Positions 32,059-43,035 of a stretch of 64,000 bases of DNA are shown here, in pieces. The position numbers were made by a program, and so were the translations under genes. How positions within the stretch are numbered: position 1 is the first letter of the stretch; every line of letters starts with the position of its first letter. The notes beneath the pieces are model-generated. The model saw only the letters and a list, made by a program, of their open reading frames with translations, was not told the origin of the DNA and did no database searches. Origin of the DNA: Psococerastis gibbosa (lineage: Eukaryota; Arthropoda; Insecta; Psocodea; Psocidae); assembly GCA_963971405.1 (NCBI GenBank), contig OZ020488.1, forward strand, positions 41,026,888 through 41,090,887, given 5' to 3'.

Positions 32059-33345
32059 ACATACGATTCAAAAGCCCGCTCTCAAGGGGGTTTTGTTGGA
32101 AAAGTGTAAGTTCTTTCATCTCGGCTTTTTTGGCTCTCATTTTCGGGTTTCCCCTTCTTTGGGGTCCTGAGATCCGCAATCTTCAACCCTTTTCGGGAGA
32201 TGACTTTCATCTTGCTATAACAGGTGATTTTCCCTGAGCTTGTATGTAATTTTAATTTATATTTAATTTTTAATTTTAATTTTTTATATACAATTAATAA
32301 GACTTTGTTGTAAATAGATTTTTTCATTTCAATTAATTTAATTTCAAACGCCTACCATAGTTTTCTATTTTCCTGAAGCAAGTGAGTCAATTACAATAAC
32401 ATCCCCTCCCCGTCAAAACAGTCTGAGCAAAGCCAATAAAAATTACTTATACCCTACCCAAAATCTACCACCTACAAAAAGCTTATCAATCATTCAAATT
32501 TTTAGGTTTCGTAACTAAATTTCAGGAAAATAGGTGATGATTTTCTGCAAAATAAAGCATTTCAACAATCAAACTCCTTTATAGGTCCAGTCAACTAAAA
32601 TTGGGGGGCCGATAAACCACGCGTCTAGCACACTTCGTAATTCTCCCACCTGGCGATCACAGTTGGCCAGCGATGAACCTTGCGCCTTTCGAGGGGAAGG
32701 CGCACCACACAAATACGCAGGTGCAACTTTAAGTAGACCTAATAGACTAATGGAAATGTCTGAATCATTCAAAGAATTCTGCGTACCTTTTCCCAAAATT
32801 GCCACCAGTTTAAAAAAAACAAAAAAACTAGGAAACAACAGAATAATCATTTCTTGGTACGGTAATTAATATTGTATTGTACGCTGTTGTGGTAATTACA
32901 AGAATTAATGCCACATTTGCGACAAATTATGATTAAATAGGTACTACCACAGCATGCAAATTTGCTACAAATCTTGAAAAGATGCGACCACAGCTGAGAC
33001 CACTTCTTTGCTGTGGTCAAATAAGAGTATAATTTACTAATTACGGTTCTTTATGATAGGTCCAAGAACTTGGCGGCGTCTTTGTGCCGCTTTAAGAGAG
33101 CAATAATGATGTAGTTAAGGGCGTGGCGCCCTATTGAATTAGGCACGAGGCTACTTTGTATACCTAGGTATATGAGCCAAAATATTCTCCACGGACTACT
33201 CTATTTAGAAAACTGGAATTCGGAGTCAATAGCGTATAGTATAAATTACCATATGTACAGTATATAAATTCATACGCTGAATATAAGCGGAACGAAAATC
33301 CAAATGAGGGTTTAGCCCTGAAGACCAACGCTTTTTAACCGTTGC
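32059..33345. other. Unassigned interval, possible SINE head near 32.66 kb
   Basis: The only hint is gatcacagttggccagcgatg near 32657, which resembles a tract at 9525 and could be a tRNA-derived head. The 93-codon minus-strand and 68-codon plus-strand frames overlap it and have no known domain. Confidence 0.3.
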
Positions 33346-33364
33346 ACTAGGCTATGGACTGTTC

Positions 33365-33615
33365 TGTTCTTCTTCTTGTAATGCCTTCTTGTGGCGATCA
33401 TCATGGCAATTTGGAGACTGCTGCTTCGAAAGGGAACGTCGTGCTCAAATCACTGCCTCATGGTTTTTCAACCAAGATGTCCTGCTCTGTCCTTCTATCC
33501 ATCTTATTGCATAATGCATTACTTCCTCATAGCAGATCCGAAGTATGTTAGTTTCCGTTTCTTAGCCGTCAGCAGAAACTCGGCTTCTAGCCAAATACCA
33601 TCATGTGTTATTTGA
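33365..33615 (-). mobile_element. LINE ORF2 tail, family A
   Basis: On plus it reads ggcgatcatcatggcaattt, ggagactgctgctt, ggtttttcaaccaagatgtc, ctgctctgtccttctatcc and ttagtttccgtttcttagcc. These are the reverse complement of the IANLR, FRAA, GRRRTSWLKN and KKRKLTYF segments of the family. It parallels 62310-62600 closely. The open frames on plus are shadows. Confidence 0.7.
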
Positions 33616-33619
33616 AAAT

Positions 33620-34894
33620 CTAACAGATATATAAATGTAGTTATTCATGTCTTCTAGATATCTTACAGATAGCTCGAGTCATTCCGCGTAGACATCTTGA
33701 ATACAGCATGAAACGTCTTAAAAACGTTTAGGTGTAGACACTATTTCCATTGACGTATAAAAAACTACTATATAACTATTTCAGATGTAGATATTCATGT
33801 CTAAGTCTAGGTATCTGATGGGCATCAATATCTTGGCTGGCTATGTGGGAAAACCTTGAATTATAGAGGCGGTGAATTTTTTTCTGCAAAACTTGAAAAC
33901 GGTGTCCAAGCAAGGCAAAATTACTTATTACTAAGGATTATATCTCATAATATTTTAAATTATTTTTTAAAAGGCAGAGTTCTGTAACTTTTGGGTCTGT
34001 ATGAAAAATTCAGGCCTGAAATCGTTAATTCACTGTGAATACTTATAAGTATAAGTTATATATAACTATTTTATGTACAGTAGAGTGTGTAGCCGTAAAT
34101 ATGAATGCTATACGGTATGTCTGATTTGTTCGCATAGTGAATGAAGTGTCTTTATCAGCACTTGCACCATATTCGTGTTAAATATTGCTAAACACCGACT
34201 TCTAGTTAAATTAGCCTAATTTGCCAAAAGCGGCGTTTTGTCAAGGCCTATTATGAATACGTCAATTACTCGAGGATAATAATTATATATTTAACAAATA
34301 ATACGCGGAATTCCCAGACGGACTTTGTTAAGGGAAATTAATTTTCATATTGGGCTAAAATTAATAGGTACTTAACTAATGTTTCTGGGACCTTGCTAAT
34401 GTCAAACGTATATTTGGTGGGTAATTTGACTTTTGAACAAATCTAACATGCGCAATTTTTTTTATTCATTCTGCTATACCAAGTGAGACGACCTTCTGGT
34501 CGCCAGACACCATTCAAATGGCACAAATTACCTACGGTACTAAAAAAAAATAGGTCGGGCCCGAAAACCCTTCAATTCTTTATGCCTGGGGAGCAGTAGG
34601 TGTTCTTGACGATGCTCTATAAGAAAAGGTTTGGTCGGCAACGGCAACTAGACCACATCCCCCCCCCCCCCATTAAATAGTATATTTTATTTATATCCAA
34701 CAAATTAGCCATGCCTTATTCGGATGGGATAAATTGTTGAGGCAGGCATTGGAATCAACGGGCCAAAATTGCCATTATAACGCCATATAGAAAACTCATG
34801 CTTGACTTTTATTGCATCTATTTTCCACTATGCAACCAAAAGGATTTTCCCTTCGCATTTTTAACGAAATTGGTAGATTTGAAAAAAACTTGAC
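33620..34894. other. Unassigned interval
   Basis: A 12-C run lies at about 34659-34670. A loosely repeated tattcatgtct motif occurs at 33641 and 33799. No supported gene. Confidence 0.3.
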
Positions 34895-35275
34895 TTGGCG
34901 GGATTTGAATCCAGAATCTACGCTTAACAGAGCATGGTCTCAACAGTGGTGGACACAGGGGGGGGGGGGGAGGTCACGGGGACCATGACTCCCTCCAAAA
35001 ATTTAGAAAAGGCGGCAAAATGACAACTTATTTAGTTTTTTTTAAACATGAAATAACATGAAATATGAAAAGTGTTGTTGTTATAATAGATCTTTAAATG
35101 GTTTTGTATTTACCAACTGTCCGGAAAAATGAAATCAGTTACTTAATTCAAAGACAGTATTTTTTTTATTCTCGATTAATGCCGAAGGCGGCATTTAGAG
35201 GGACGACCTTCCCCAAAATAAAAAGCTGTGTCCGCCACTGGGTCTTAACCAGGTCATTTGGCTGGCTTCTTTTGA
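34892..35275 (-). mobile_element. tRNA-Asn-like SINE head split by a MITE
   Basis: Ignoring the inserted element, the minus strand reads gacctggttaagaccatgct, ctgttaagcgtag, then ggattcaaatcccgcc. This is a tRNA-like order with a D arm, a GTT anticodon-like loop and a B box. It is interrupted at 34944-35240. It is read as a retroposed SINE head or tRNA pseudogene. Confidence 0.6.
34944..35240. mobile_element. hAT-like MITE, CAGTGGTGGACAC ends
   Basis: The ends cagtggtggacac and gtgtccgccactg are inverted. The flanks ggtctcaa and ggtcttaa are an 8-bp duplication with one difference. A 12-base G run (about 34960-34971) lies just inside the left end. The overlapping 69-codon frame is not significant. 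Confidence 0.88.
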
Positions 35276-35284
35276 CGTGGCCCC

Positions 35285-35820
35285 ACCATGACAGTCGTAT
35301 TGTATAATAAATGATATATTACCTATATAACATATTATATTTTTGACTAGTAGAAATTATTATCAGAATTCCACTGAAATAAGATAAACTACGAAGGTCG
35401 GTGCGTAAAAAATGCGAAACAATACAATAGAAACAGTGAGGCGTAAAATTGGAAAATTCCATTTTCCAGCAGCAGCAGATTGTGTAGTGCATTGACCTCA
35501 GGGGACTGCTTCAAGACAATATTGTCCTTTTGAAAATATGGAGAGTATTATTTAGCATACGAGGGTTGACCAGAATGTTTGCTGCGAGTAAGATTACCGA
35601 GCCGCGACAGCAACCCCTGGGGATTTCGTCGACACTTGACACCCCTGCAGCTGATTTTTGAAAACCCCCGGCTCTCTGTCAATATAGGCAGTCATTTCCC
35701 TAATTGTTAGCTTTTTGCTGATTGGTGGTTTTCAGCTGTCGCTGCGACGCTATTGTCTTTCAAATTGATTAATTAATGTTTGCGGGTTCTATATTATAGT
35801 GCCCGTATACATGTAGCTGT
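35285..35820. other. Unassigned interval
   Basis: No supported gene or repeat. Confidence 0.3.
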
Positions 35821-36078
35821 ATATGAGGAGCTTGGTTACAAACGTGGCCAACTCCATTTTTTTTCAAATTGGGGTTTTGATCCGACCTTGCAGAAAATTT
35901 TAATGTCCACCTGCACATTGTAAAATAAAGTGACAAATGCAGCCAGATTGCACACAGAAGCGCTGAGAAGTCTAGGGTTAGCTATAAACTTAATGCAATA
36001 TTCAACAGAAAATCCACTCTCCTGAAAAATTCTACAACTTGGAGTTGGCCATGTTTGTAAACAGCCTCCTCATATTAC
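35821..36078. mobile_element. Inverted-repeat MITE, ATATGAGGAG ends
   Basis: The left arm atatgaggag through acaaacgtggccaactcca pairs with the right arm tggagttggccatgtttgt through ctcctcatat. Arms are about 37 bp. Flanks are TA-like but ambiguous. The interior is non-coding. Confidence 0.65.
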
Positions 36079-36204
36079 GATACTACAGAAATCTGGATAT
36101 TCAGCTGCTAAGACTAATTATTGTTGCTGATCAACTTCTATTTTACAATAACAATTGTATTATTACGATATATAATAGGATACAATAATAATAACATCAC
36201 TGCC

Positions 36205-36315
36205 CTGGATTTAGTAATAGTGGCTAATTGTTCCTTGTCCAATACCAACCCTATGGATTTTTAGGCATTACTGATATAGGCAACCTACACCGGCTAAGTG
36301 TGTTAGATAGTGGAC
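36205..36315 (+). repeat. Dispersed repeat R, partial copy
   Basis: ttccttgtccaataccaacc, ctatggattttt and caacctacaccggcta match the other copies in order, with the middle deleted. Confidence 0.5.
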
Positions 36316-37280
36316 AATAGGCTACTTGACTATTTTTTCAAAACCTGTTTTAAAATAGTTCATATTAGTAGATTTATTTTATGCCCTTAAAATGTATTTA
36401 TTTTTCTAAGAAACCGTTATTTAATTGGGGAAAAATCTATTTTTAAGTTTGATGGCTAAAATGGTGGTCACGTGCCTGCAGAATGCGACGACATTTGTGG
36501 TACCGGGGTGCAGCCGCCAGTTGGGGAACTACTTGGTAGTGACGTTATTTTCTTGTCTATAGTGTATTGGGTCCTGTAATCCACAGTTAAAAAATCCAAC
36601 ATTTATTAATGACAAGCGGTTCCCGTAGAAAACTCCACCCCTTGCGCCTGCGGTGGGCGGCAGCTCTTCCCTTCGGGGCCTCGCATTGGGCATTTCGCAG
36701 CTCACCCCGTTTTTTTTTTCGCGGTCGCGGATATGTGACTGATGTGAAAAAATTAGATAAAAACAATCCTTGATGCGGATTATATATCATGCTAAAATTT
36801 CAGCTCGATCGGTGAAGAACTTTTTGAGTTTTTGAAGCATACACAAGCGGACAGAACATTTTTATATACATAGATTTAATATTTAAACTTTATATGCAAA
36901 AAACATATTGTATTATTATTGTTAACCTATAAGCTGCCTTATCTAGTATATTATATATTATATTATTGTTACAACTGTCAAGTAAGTAGTAACCTTTTTG
37001 AGAAATACACACCATTCCACCATCATGTACGAGTAATGAAAGGATATATATACTGATTTCTCTGTTCTTTTTGGGTGAGAAATATTTTAATGGCAATGGA
37101 GAAAATTTTAATACATTTTTGTTTGTTTTTTCACATATTTTTTTAAAATAATTTTTCGCTCCATTCAGCTCCTCTTGGTACCGGCGCGTCGTCCATATTC
37201 ATTGTCATTGGTGTTTACAGTCGTCTTAAATGCTATGGAGTGACGGACAAGCAGTACATTTGAAATTTGGTTATACGTGT
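36316..37280. other. Unassigned interval
   Basis: Short frames only. The 67-codon minus frame at 36587-36790 spans a GC-richer patch and has no known domain. Confidence 0.3.
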
Positions 37281-37284
37281 ATAC

Positions 37285-37388
37285 GTGGAAATCGTGTCTT
37301 TAATGCTGAGGTCTTGAGGTGAATGCATATTGAAGCCAGATTACTGCTGACGGTCGTGAAACGGAAACAAACATACTTTGGTCATAAG
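37285..37388 (+). mobile_element. LINE family A fragment running into a microsatellite
   Basis: Translation gives EARLLLTVVKRKQTYFGHK, the family A KRKLTYFGH segment. The LINE match stops at about 37380 and a CTT-rich tract begins, so the downstream tail is missing. Confidence 0.6.
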
Positions 37389-37500
37389 ATTATTATTCTT
37401 CTTCCTCTTCTTCTTCTTCTTCTGCTTCTTCTTCTTTTTCTTCTTCTCCTTCTCCTCCTCCTCCTCCTTCTCATTCTTTTTCTCATTCTTTTTCTTAAAT
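37389..37500. repeat. Pyrimidine-rich (CTT/CTC)n microsatellite
   Basis: An impure CTT array with CTC interruptions. The leucine-rich and phenylalanine-rich frames across it are artefacts. Confidence 0.9.
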
Positions 37501-37686
37501 TGTTCTTTTTGTTCCTCTGCTCTACAGCTCAGTGTATTTACTAGCATTTGTGGGTGTTTTCGACAAGGTTAATTTTATACACGTTTATTTCTTTTTATTA
37601 ACAATGGTATTAATTAATAACACGTTTTAAGTAAACACGGATTTACTGTTTGTTCGCCAAATTCTTCGGGCTATTACACACCAAAA

Positions 37687-38470
37687 TATATATTTTTATT
37701 TTTTATTTTTTATTTTTTATTTTTTTAAATTATAAGCGCCAGACCCGTGTGGGTAAACGCGCTTTCTGGCTTGTAGTTAGTTTGCCGGTGTTGTTGTTTG
37801 TATTGTGTGTATGGTATGAGTTGGTGGTGTGTGGCAAACTGCGATCAGGAGGGCATTGGACAACGGGTTGCCCAGTGACCGTCTAAGAGCAGTTTGCCAA
37901 CGCTTGTTGCAACCAGTGTGTTGTTTGCTAGATGAGGCTTGCCAGAGCTGCTGAGTGAATAAAAGGAATGGTGTGCTGGAGAAGTATTGTATTGTGCGAG
38001 ACTGCTTTCTGGAAATCTGTATCAGGAGGGAAGGTTCTGTATCATGAGTAGACAGGGCATTCTATGACAATGTGAGGAATAGTTAGTCGTACCTGACAAT
38101 TGTGGCATATGGGTGGTGGGGTGCCAGCCATTAGGTGTCCATGTGTTAACCTTGTATGGCCTATTCTCAAACGAACCACCTTCACTTGGTCTCTTCTACT
38201 CATCTGGTGCTCAAACAAGTTCCAGCCCCCCACCCTTGGTTGTATTGTTCTTAGTTTATTTTCCTTCGCAGTACTCCACTCTGTCTGCCAACATTCTGTT
38301 AAGAGGTTGTGTGCTGTATTTTTAAAGTCTGACGGGGGAAAGTAAGGGAAGGGGGGAGAATGAAGACTTGTTGCAGAATTGGCTGCGTTGTCGGCCCTGT
38401 CATTTCCCTCTATCCCTATGTGGGATGGAGCCCACAGAAACTCAATGCATTGGGTTGGTGGTAGGCATGC
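37687..38470 (-). mobile_element. LINE 3' part: RNase H, zinc finger, 3' UTR and (TAAAAAA)n tail
   Basis: The minus-strand frame (38515 to 38042) contains FLWAPSHIGIEGNDRADNAA, the last part of an RNase H domain, including a catalytic-type GNxxAD aspartate. LRIGHTRLTHG and CHNCQVRLTIPHIVIEC (C-x2-C...H-x4-C) follow. RNase H after reverse transcriptase is known in I, R1, LOA and related clades. About 300 bp of 3' UTR and a TAAAAAA-type repeat tail at about 37687-37735 follow. The 5' side, with the reverse transcriptase and endonuclease, is missing, so this is a typical 5'-truncated copy. The domain itself reads without a stop, suggesting moderate age. Confidence 0.85.
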
Positions 38471-38519
38471 GATTAAATTAATAATTAAAAAAATTAAAAA
38501 AAACCTACTTTTCATCTGT

Positions 38520-39004
38520 AAAAGAAGCAGTTATTCACAATTTTTATGATTGAACCAAATCATAAACAGTTATAAACTCAGTGGGGGTTGCGTATATGAT
38601 CAACCCTTGTTTCATTCATAACTCGATGTCACCAACGGATTGTTAATCGCATGCTATTACCTTACTGATGAGTATCACTCTAATAAAAAATCGCCCTCCA
38701 CTCGTGAAGACAACGTCGCAGCGGGCGCCCTGGATTTACGACCAACAAATTGAGATGAGATTGTGATATTATTTGCCACTGTTGTGATATGTTTGTTATT
38801 TATGATATTTGAAGGGGGTGAGAAGCGCAGGGGTTGAGATCCCATCTTGCTCACGCTGGCGATGGGTCGCACGATATAGGCTACACTTTGCTCGGGCTGC
38901 GGGATTTTCCCCAGAGAAAATCTGTGAGACCTAAATTTTTTGGAATGAAAAAGTTTTATCAGACCTAAATGCTCATTTCATTTGACTAAAGAACTTACTT
39001 ACTT
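38520..39004. other. Unassigned interval
   Basis: No supported gene. The 65-codon minus-strand frame is unrecognised. Confidence 0.3.
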
Positions 39005-39348
39005 ACTCGAAGCATTTGAGATGTGCTATCGTCGCAACTTGCATGCTACGAATACCTTGGCGCAAGCCCATGTTACAAATGAGGAGGTTCTAACCGGAAT
39101 AAGCGAAAGAACTCCGGTTGCATCGATAAGTACAAGAAGAGCTCACTGGATTGGACATTTGCTTCGACACGAGAACTTCAAAAGCTGCAACATAGAGGGA
39201 ACAGTAGAAGGCGTCAACTGCATGAACTGGGCGCCCTAGAAAAGAGTGTCTGCAGCAAGTGATGGAGGATGTAGGGGCCAATACATACGTCGAGCTGAAG
39301 AGGGCGTGCCAGGCATCGATGCCACATGTTGCTGCCAACCGGCTGTAA
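39005..39348 (+). mobile_element. LINE ORF2 tail, RTE/CR1-like
   Basis: The first frame reads LEAFEMCYRRNLHA, then AHVTNEEVL, then RRAHWIGHLLRHENF, the conserved order at the end of many invertebrate LINE reverse transcriptases. After a frameshift near 39215 the end continues as GRPRKECLQQVMEDVGANTY with VELKRACQ and stops at 39346-39348. It is therefore a 5'-truncated copy with at least one frameshift. A gaagatgaagaagaa tail follows. Confidence 0.8.
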
Positions 39349-39419
39349 CTTGAAGATGAAGAAGAATTACTTACTAGCCAACGCCCACCCTTGTCAGGTT
39401 AGCTATTTGGTAATTATTA

Positions 39420-40005
39420 CATACCTGCCCCCCGCTCAAAATTTGTGGAAGAGTTTTGCACCCCAACACTATCTCTGCATACGTTTTCGACCCAAACAAA
39501 ATTGCACACTGGCGAAGGCCATAGATACTCCTAATTTGATTGATCGGACCCCCTCTGTATCATACATCCAAGGAAAAAGGGGGAACCCCCCGACTATCTG
39601 GACAAGCAGAATAGAAGGGGGAAGGAGAAAAAGAAGAAGAAAAATTGACCAAAGTTCGGGTGCTGCTATTGCTTTGTTGACGAATCTCTAAGACATTCAG
39701 TCGTAATTGCTGTTAATATTACCCCTCACCCAAAATTTGGGAAATATCATAGTCTTGCCCCCCAACAATCTTTCTGCATATTACGTTCTCGACCCAAACA
39801 AAATTTCACCCTGACGACGGCCATGAATCTACTACTACCCGACCGCAATAGAATGGCACTTGGAACACTTATGAAATTCGAATAAGAAAGTGTTCCAAGT
39901 GCCATCCAATCGAGGTCGGGTAATACCTAATTTGATTGATCTGATCCCCTTAATATCTTACATCCAAGGAAAAAGGGGGGAATCTGGACCAGCAGACTAT
40001 AAGCC
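39420..40005. repeat. Two diverged copies of a ~200-bp segment
   Basis: aaaatttgtggaagagtttt, gacccaaacaaaattgcac, ctaatttgattgatcgg and catccaaggaaaaaggggg at 39435-39590 recur in the same order at 39728-39985 with small changes. The second copy also holds the 87-bp palindromic insertion at 39836-39922. A 121-codon frame through the first copy (39326-39691) is unrecognised and probably incidental. Confidence 0.75.
39836..39922. mobile_element. 87-bp palindromic mini-MITE flanked by TA
   Basis: The left arm tacccgacc through aatggcacttggaacactt pairs with the right arm aagtgttccaagtgccat through ggtcgggta. Arms are about 35 bp with a 17-bp loop. The parallel segment of the first duplicate copy lacks it, so its insertion or excision is visible. 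Superfamily is unknown; TA at both edges fits a mariner-like target. Confidence 0.75.
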
Positions 40006-40009
40006 GTTT

Positions 40010-40383
40010 ACCTTCCCCCGGCCACAGGTGCTGTAAGTCAAGGATCCCCGGGCCGGGTTCAGCTGTCTTTCCCAGCGGGGCAGTGTTTAGCTTACGGGGC
40101 GGGGGCGGACACCTTCCTGTCTGTGCCCCATATGGCGTCGCACCCCTATCTGGCCCTCATTACTCGTGTAATTGTTACAAAAACTAGGTACGGCTCTTAC
40201 TCATTTTCTGTCTCACGTGCTTCTTATTGCTACATAGCGCCGTGGAACATGCGTGGGAATTTATAGGCATTCATTGATTCGATTTCATTGTAATGAAGTG
40301 TAAATCAGACACCCAATCACTGCCACCTCGGTGGGGTCAAATATAGCTCAGTGCGCAAAGGCTGATTTTATGTAGCAGATCTG
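40010..40383. other. GC-rich patch, unassigned
   Basis: The stretch 40020-40150 is GC-rich and contains ccccgggccgggttc and ggggcgggggcgg. It may be the untranslated or upstream part of the LINE fragment that follows, but there is no direct support. Confidence 0.25.
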
Positions 40384-40723
40384 GTGGAAGATTTTTATTT
40401 GCAGCCAATGACAGCCCCAAGTCTGTACGGTACATATTTAGCTGCATTACATATCTTAAAGCCTGAGGTGTGGGGGACATTTAAACAAAACGGGGACACT
40501 CACACCTACAACACGAGGCAACGGGGAGACCTTGTAAGGCCAGCGTCACGCACGCACAGCCAAGTGTGAGCGACTGGATCCTATACTACTAGGTTTCGCC
40601 TACCTTAGAAAACTCCCGATTGAACTGAGAGCGGCGAGAAATGCTTCTAACTTCCCTAAATTGCTTAGAAACCATCGCTTAGAGAAAACGTTTTACACTG
40701 TCAATGAGGCACTAGCACAATGA
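40384..40723 (+). mobile_element. LINE ORF2 C-terminus with one frameshift
   Basis: The first frame reads GDTHTYNTRQRGDLVRPASR and ends in a stop at 40567-40569. In another phase RLDPILLGFAYLRKLPIELR and later FPKLLRNHRLEKTFYTVNEA follow, to a stop at 40721. YNTR...P..R, a G...LP.E(I/L)R block and a KTFY(T/S)V(N)E end are the shared C-terminal pattern of Jockey- and CR1-like LINEs. A tgtattgtatgg-rich 3' sequence follows. The reverse-transcriptase core is absent. Confidence 0.75.
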
Positions 40724-41099
40724 CAATGACAGAACTACCTGATTTTGACGATACTCTGACGATTTTATCTAATACATTACATGTATTGTATAATTTAAAG
40801 GAAATATATATTGTATTGTATGGGTTAGTGCACAAAGCCAGAGTCTACTAACTTGTACATAGAAAATAGGGTATCATGAAAAAACTGAATCTTGTGGGAC
40901 TAGCCGACTAGGACCTCCGATCTACGCCTTATCGGGGCATCTTGTTCATGTTGACCACTACACTCACTTCATTCAGCTTACGCCAGATTTCAGCCCTTCC
41001 ATTTGTAAGTTAAGTAAATGTTGTATTATTAACTTAATAAACTTGATTTAATCTTGAAGCTCAACGACAAGATATGAATTGTTCAGCAGGTTAGCACAA

Positions 41100-41431
41100 C
41101 TCTCTTCTCTTCATGGCTCTTATTCTCAGAATTCGAATTACTTCCTCTTCGCCACTTGTACATCTACAATTTGCTTAAATTATATTTTAAATCATGTGAA
41201 AATCTCCCTATCCGTATCCCTATAGCACATTCTCTAAGAAGAGCAGAGCGTTTCCTGGTGCCTTTTCCTGCGGTGGAAAACTTTCGGAAATCTCCGAACT
41301 ATTTGGTTCCGAGGTTGCTAAACGCTCTGCCCTTCTTTTTTGACCCTGACATGAAGCCCAGAACTTTCGCCAGTCAAGTTAGAGTCTGGCTGTGTGCAGT
41401 AGAAAACGTGGAGTTCCTCCTGTCCTCATAA
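41100..41431 (+). mobile_element. Second LINE ORF2 C-terminal fragment
   Basis: The 91-codon frame contains IAHSLRRAERFLVPFPAVEN, FRKSPNYLVPRLLNALP and FASQVRVWL. The order of a basic-hydrophobic VPF block, an FR.S block and PRL.N.LP is typical of the final segment of LINE reverse transcriptases. It is a different family from 40384-40723. Upstream frames are broken. A TTTA-rich tail follows the stop. Confidence 0.65.
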
Positions 41432-41439
41432 ACCCCTTA

Positions 41440-42504
41440 TTTATTTATTTTATTTAAATGAAAAATATGAAATTCTACTAATTTATCATGTGATGCTGTA
41501 TTTTATTTTATTTATTTCTATTTTTAATTTTTAATTTTGAGTGATAAATGTACGTTGATTCTCTTTCAGCTATGTAGCTGTTGTGGCTACTGCTGATCAG
41601 TGTAAATGTAAAATTGTTTTCAATACACATATTAATGCACTTAACAACTAACTAACTGCAACCCTATTACGGCTAATTGGAATTAATGTAACACCGGTTA
41701 ATAATTAGTCTGTATTTAAAATACCATTAAGTATTTTTTTTTCCCCTTATTTTATTCTTTTTTTTTTTTTAAATGGAAATTTGTTAAATATCTCTGGACT
41801 CTGGCAAAACTGATAGTAATAATAATGAACGTCTTATATTTAAGGACTAGAAAGCCTTTTTTTTGCCTACAGTACATAATCAACAAAACAAAATACGACA
41901 TTTGTAAGATGTAACATGACTGTAGTTCGCGTAACAATTACAAACCATGCCTTATTCAACTAACAGTGTTATCTCTGCTGTGACATATGGCTCAACTCAA
42001 ACAATAAGACGTAATCTGAAAACACAAGAAAGGGGCTGAGGCTACTGCATGCACATTTCCCATACAAAACAAATGTCTTAGGCTAATAAAACAGAAGCGA
42101 GAAAGAAATTTGGAAAGGTAAAATAAAAAAACATGGAACGTGCTCACATTCCAGTGTAAAATAATGGGATGTAATATTGGAATGATATAATTTTCAATTT
42201 ATAGGTGCCGGGACAAAAGGGTGGAAATTGTCCCACCCACGGCGGGGTTTGTCACCCCCGGGGCGCGGGGCTCCAACCTTATATAACTGGGCCACGTACT
42301 CTTTTGTGTACCAACCCCAGAAGCTGTTGGTAAGGTTTTTTACCTGTATAAAATACCCCTAGGTGTCCGCTATGATTTTGTCGGTAGTTTGGTCTACTCA
42401 CTTCTAATCTGTGCACTGGCTAAGCAACCGGTAAAGGACTGAGGCTCACGAGGGGCGTAAACACTGAAAGTGCTTATTTGGGGGAAAACAATAGCTGGAA
42501 ATGC
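41440..42504. other. Unassigned interval
   Basis: AT-rich, with a T run near 41750-41770 and short frames. A GC-richer patch near 42230-42290 has no recognised content. Confidence 0.3.
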
Positions 42505-42508
42505 TTAA

Positions 42509-43034
42509 GAGTGTACCGTAGGAAATAGGTACCCCTAAATCCGTTATTTTACAAACTCCTATTTTTTTTATATTTAAATAACAAAAACAAGATACTAAAG
42601 ATTTGACGAAGTAGTAGAATCCGGGATATTAGGCCGTGGTCGTTCTGTGTTGCTGCTGAGGCTCCGAGATACAATCTTAGAAGTCAACACAGTTCTACTG
42701 AAGATGTCAACCGCAGATGTTGACGAAAAGTTTAGAAGTACCGTTTTAGAACGACCACGGCCTATCATCCCGTATGCTACTGCATCGTTACATTACTCCA
42801 GCCATGAAAGCCTTTTTAATTATATTACTAAAGATTTGGCTCATTTAAGTTGTAGAAGACTACTCCATGCATCATACAATAGGGTAGTTTTAATTTATGG
42901 TACCGTAGATTTATTATTATATTATGCATAAAGGACAATAGTCTTCTTTCTACAACTTAAATGAGCCAAATTTTCAATAACCTGCTTAGTAATTAAATAA
43001 AAAATTAATTAAATTTCCTGCGCAGCGTACACTC
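42509..43034. mobile_element. piggyBac-like palindromic MITE containing a second MITE
   Basis: TTAA lies on both sides (42505-42508 and 43035-43038), the target used by piggyBac transposases. The ends gagtgtaccgtaggaaa and tttcctgcgcagcgtacactc are inverted. The inner arms share gatttggctcatttaag and gttgtagaagactac with the family member at 24916-25286. The left arm is broken by the insertion that includes 42610-42783. Confidence 0.75.
42610..42783. mobile_element. MITE, AGCAGTAGAATCC family, nested copy
   Basis: The ends gtagtagaatccgggat with ggccgtggtcgttct, and agaacgaccacggcc with atcccgtatgctactgc, are inverted repeats of about 37 bp. The same family lies at 62091-62258 in the opposite orientation, and half a copy lies at 60313-60416. 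A 13-bp repeat tactaaagatttg at about 42594 and 42826 brackets the inserted block. The 94-codon frame across it is incidental. Confidence 0.8.
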
Positions 43035-43035
43035 T

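Noticed and set aside
37323-37572. Leucine-, phenylalanine- or lysine-rich proteins
   Set aside because: All are translations of the CTT/CTC microsatellite after a LINE fragment.
42647-42931. 94-codon frame near 42.7 kb
   Set aside because: It lies across the nested MITE and the right arm of the outer MITE.
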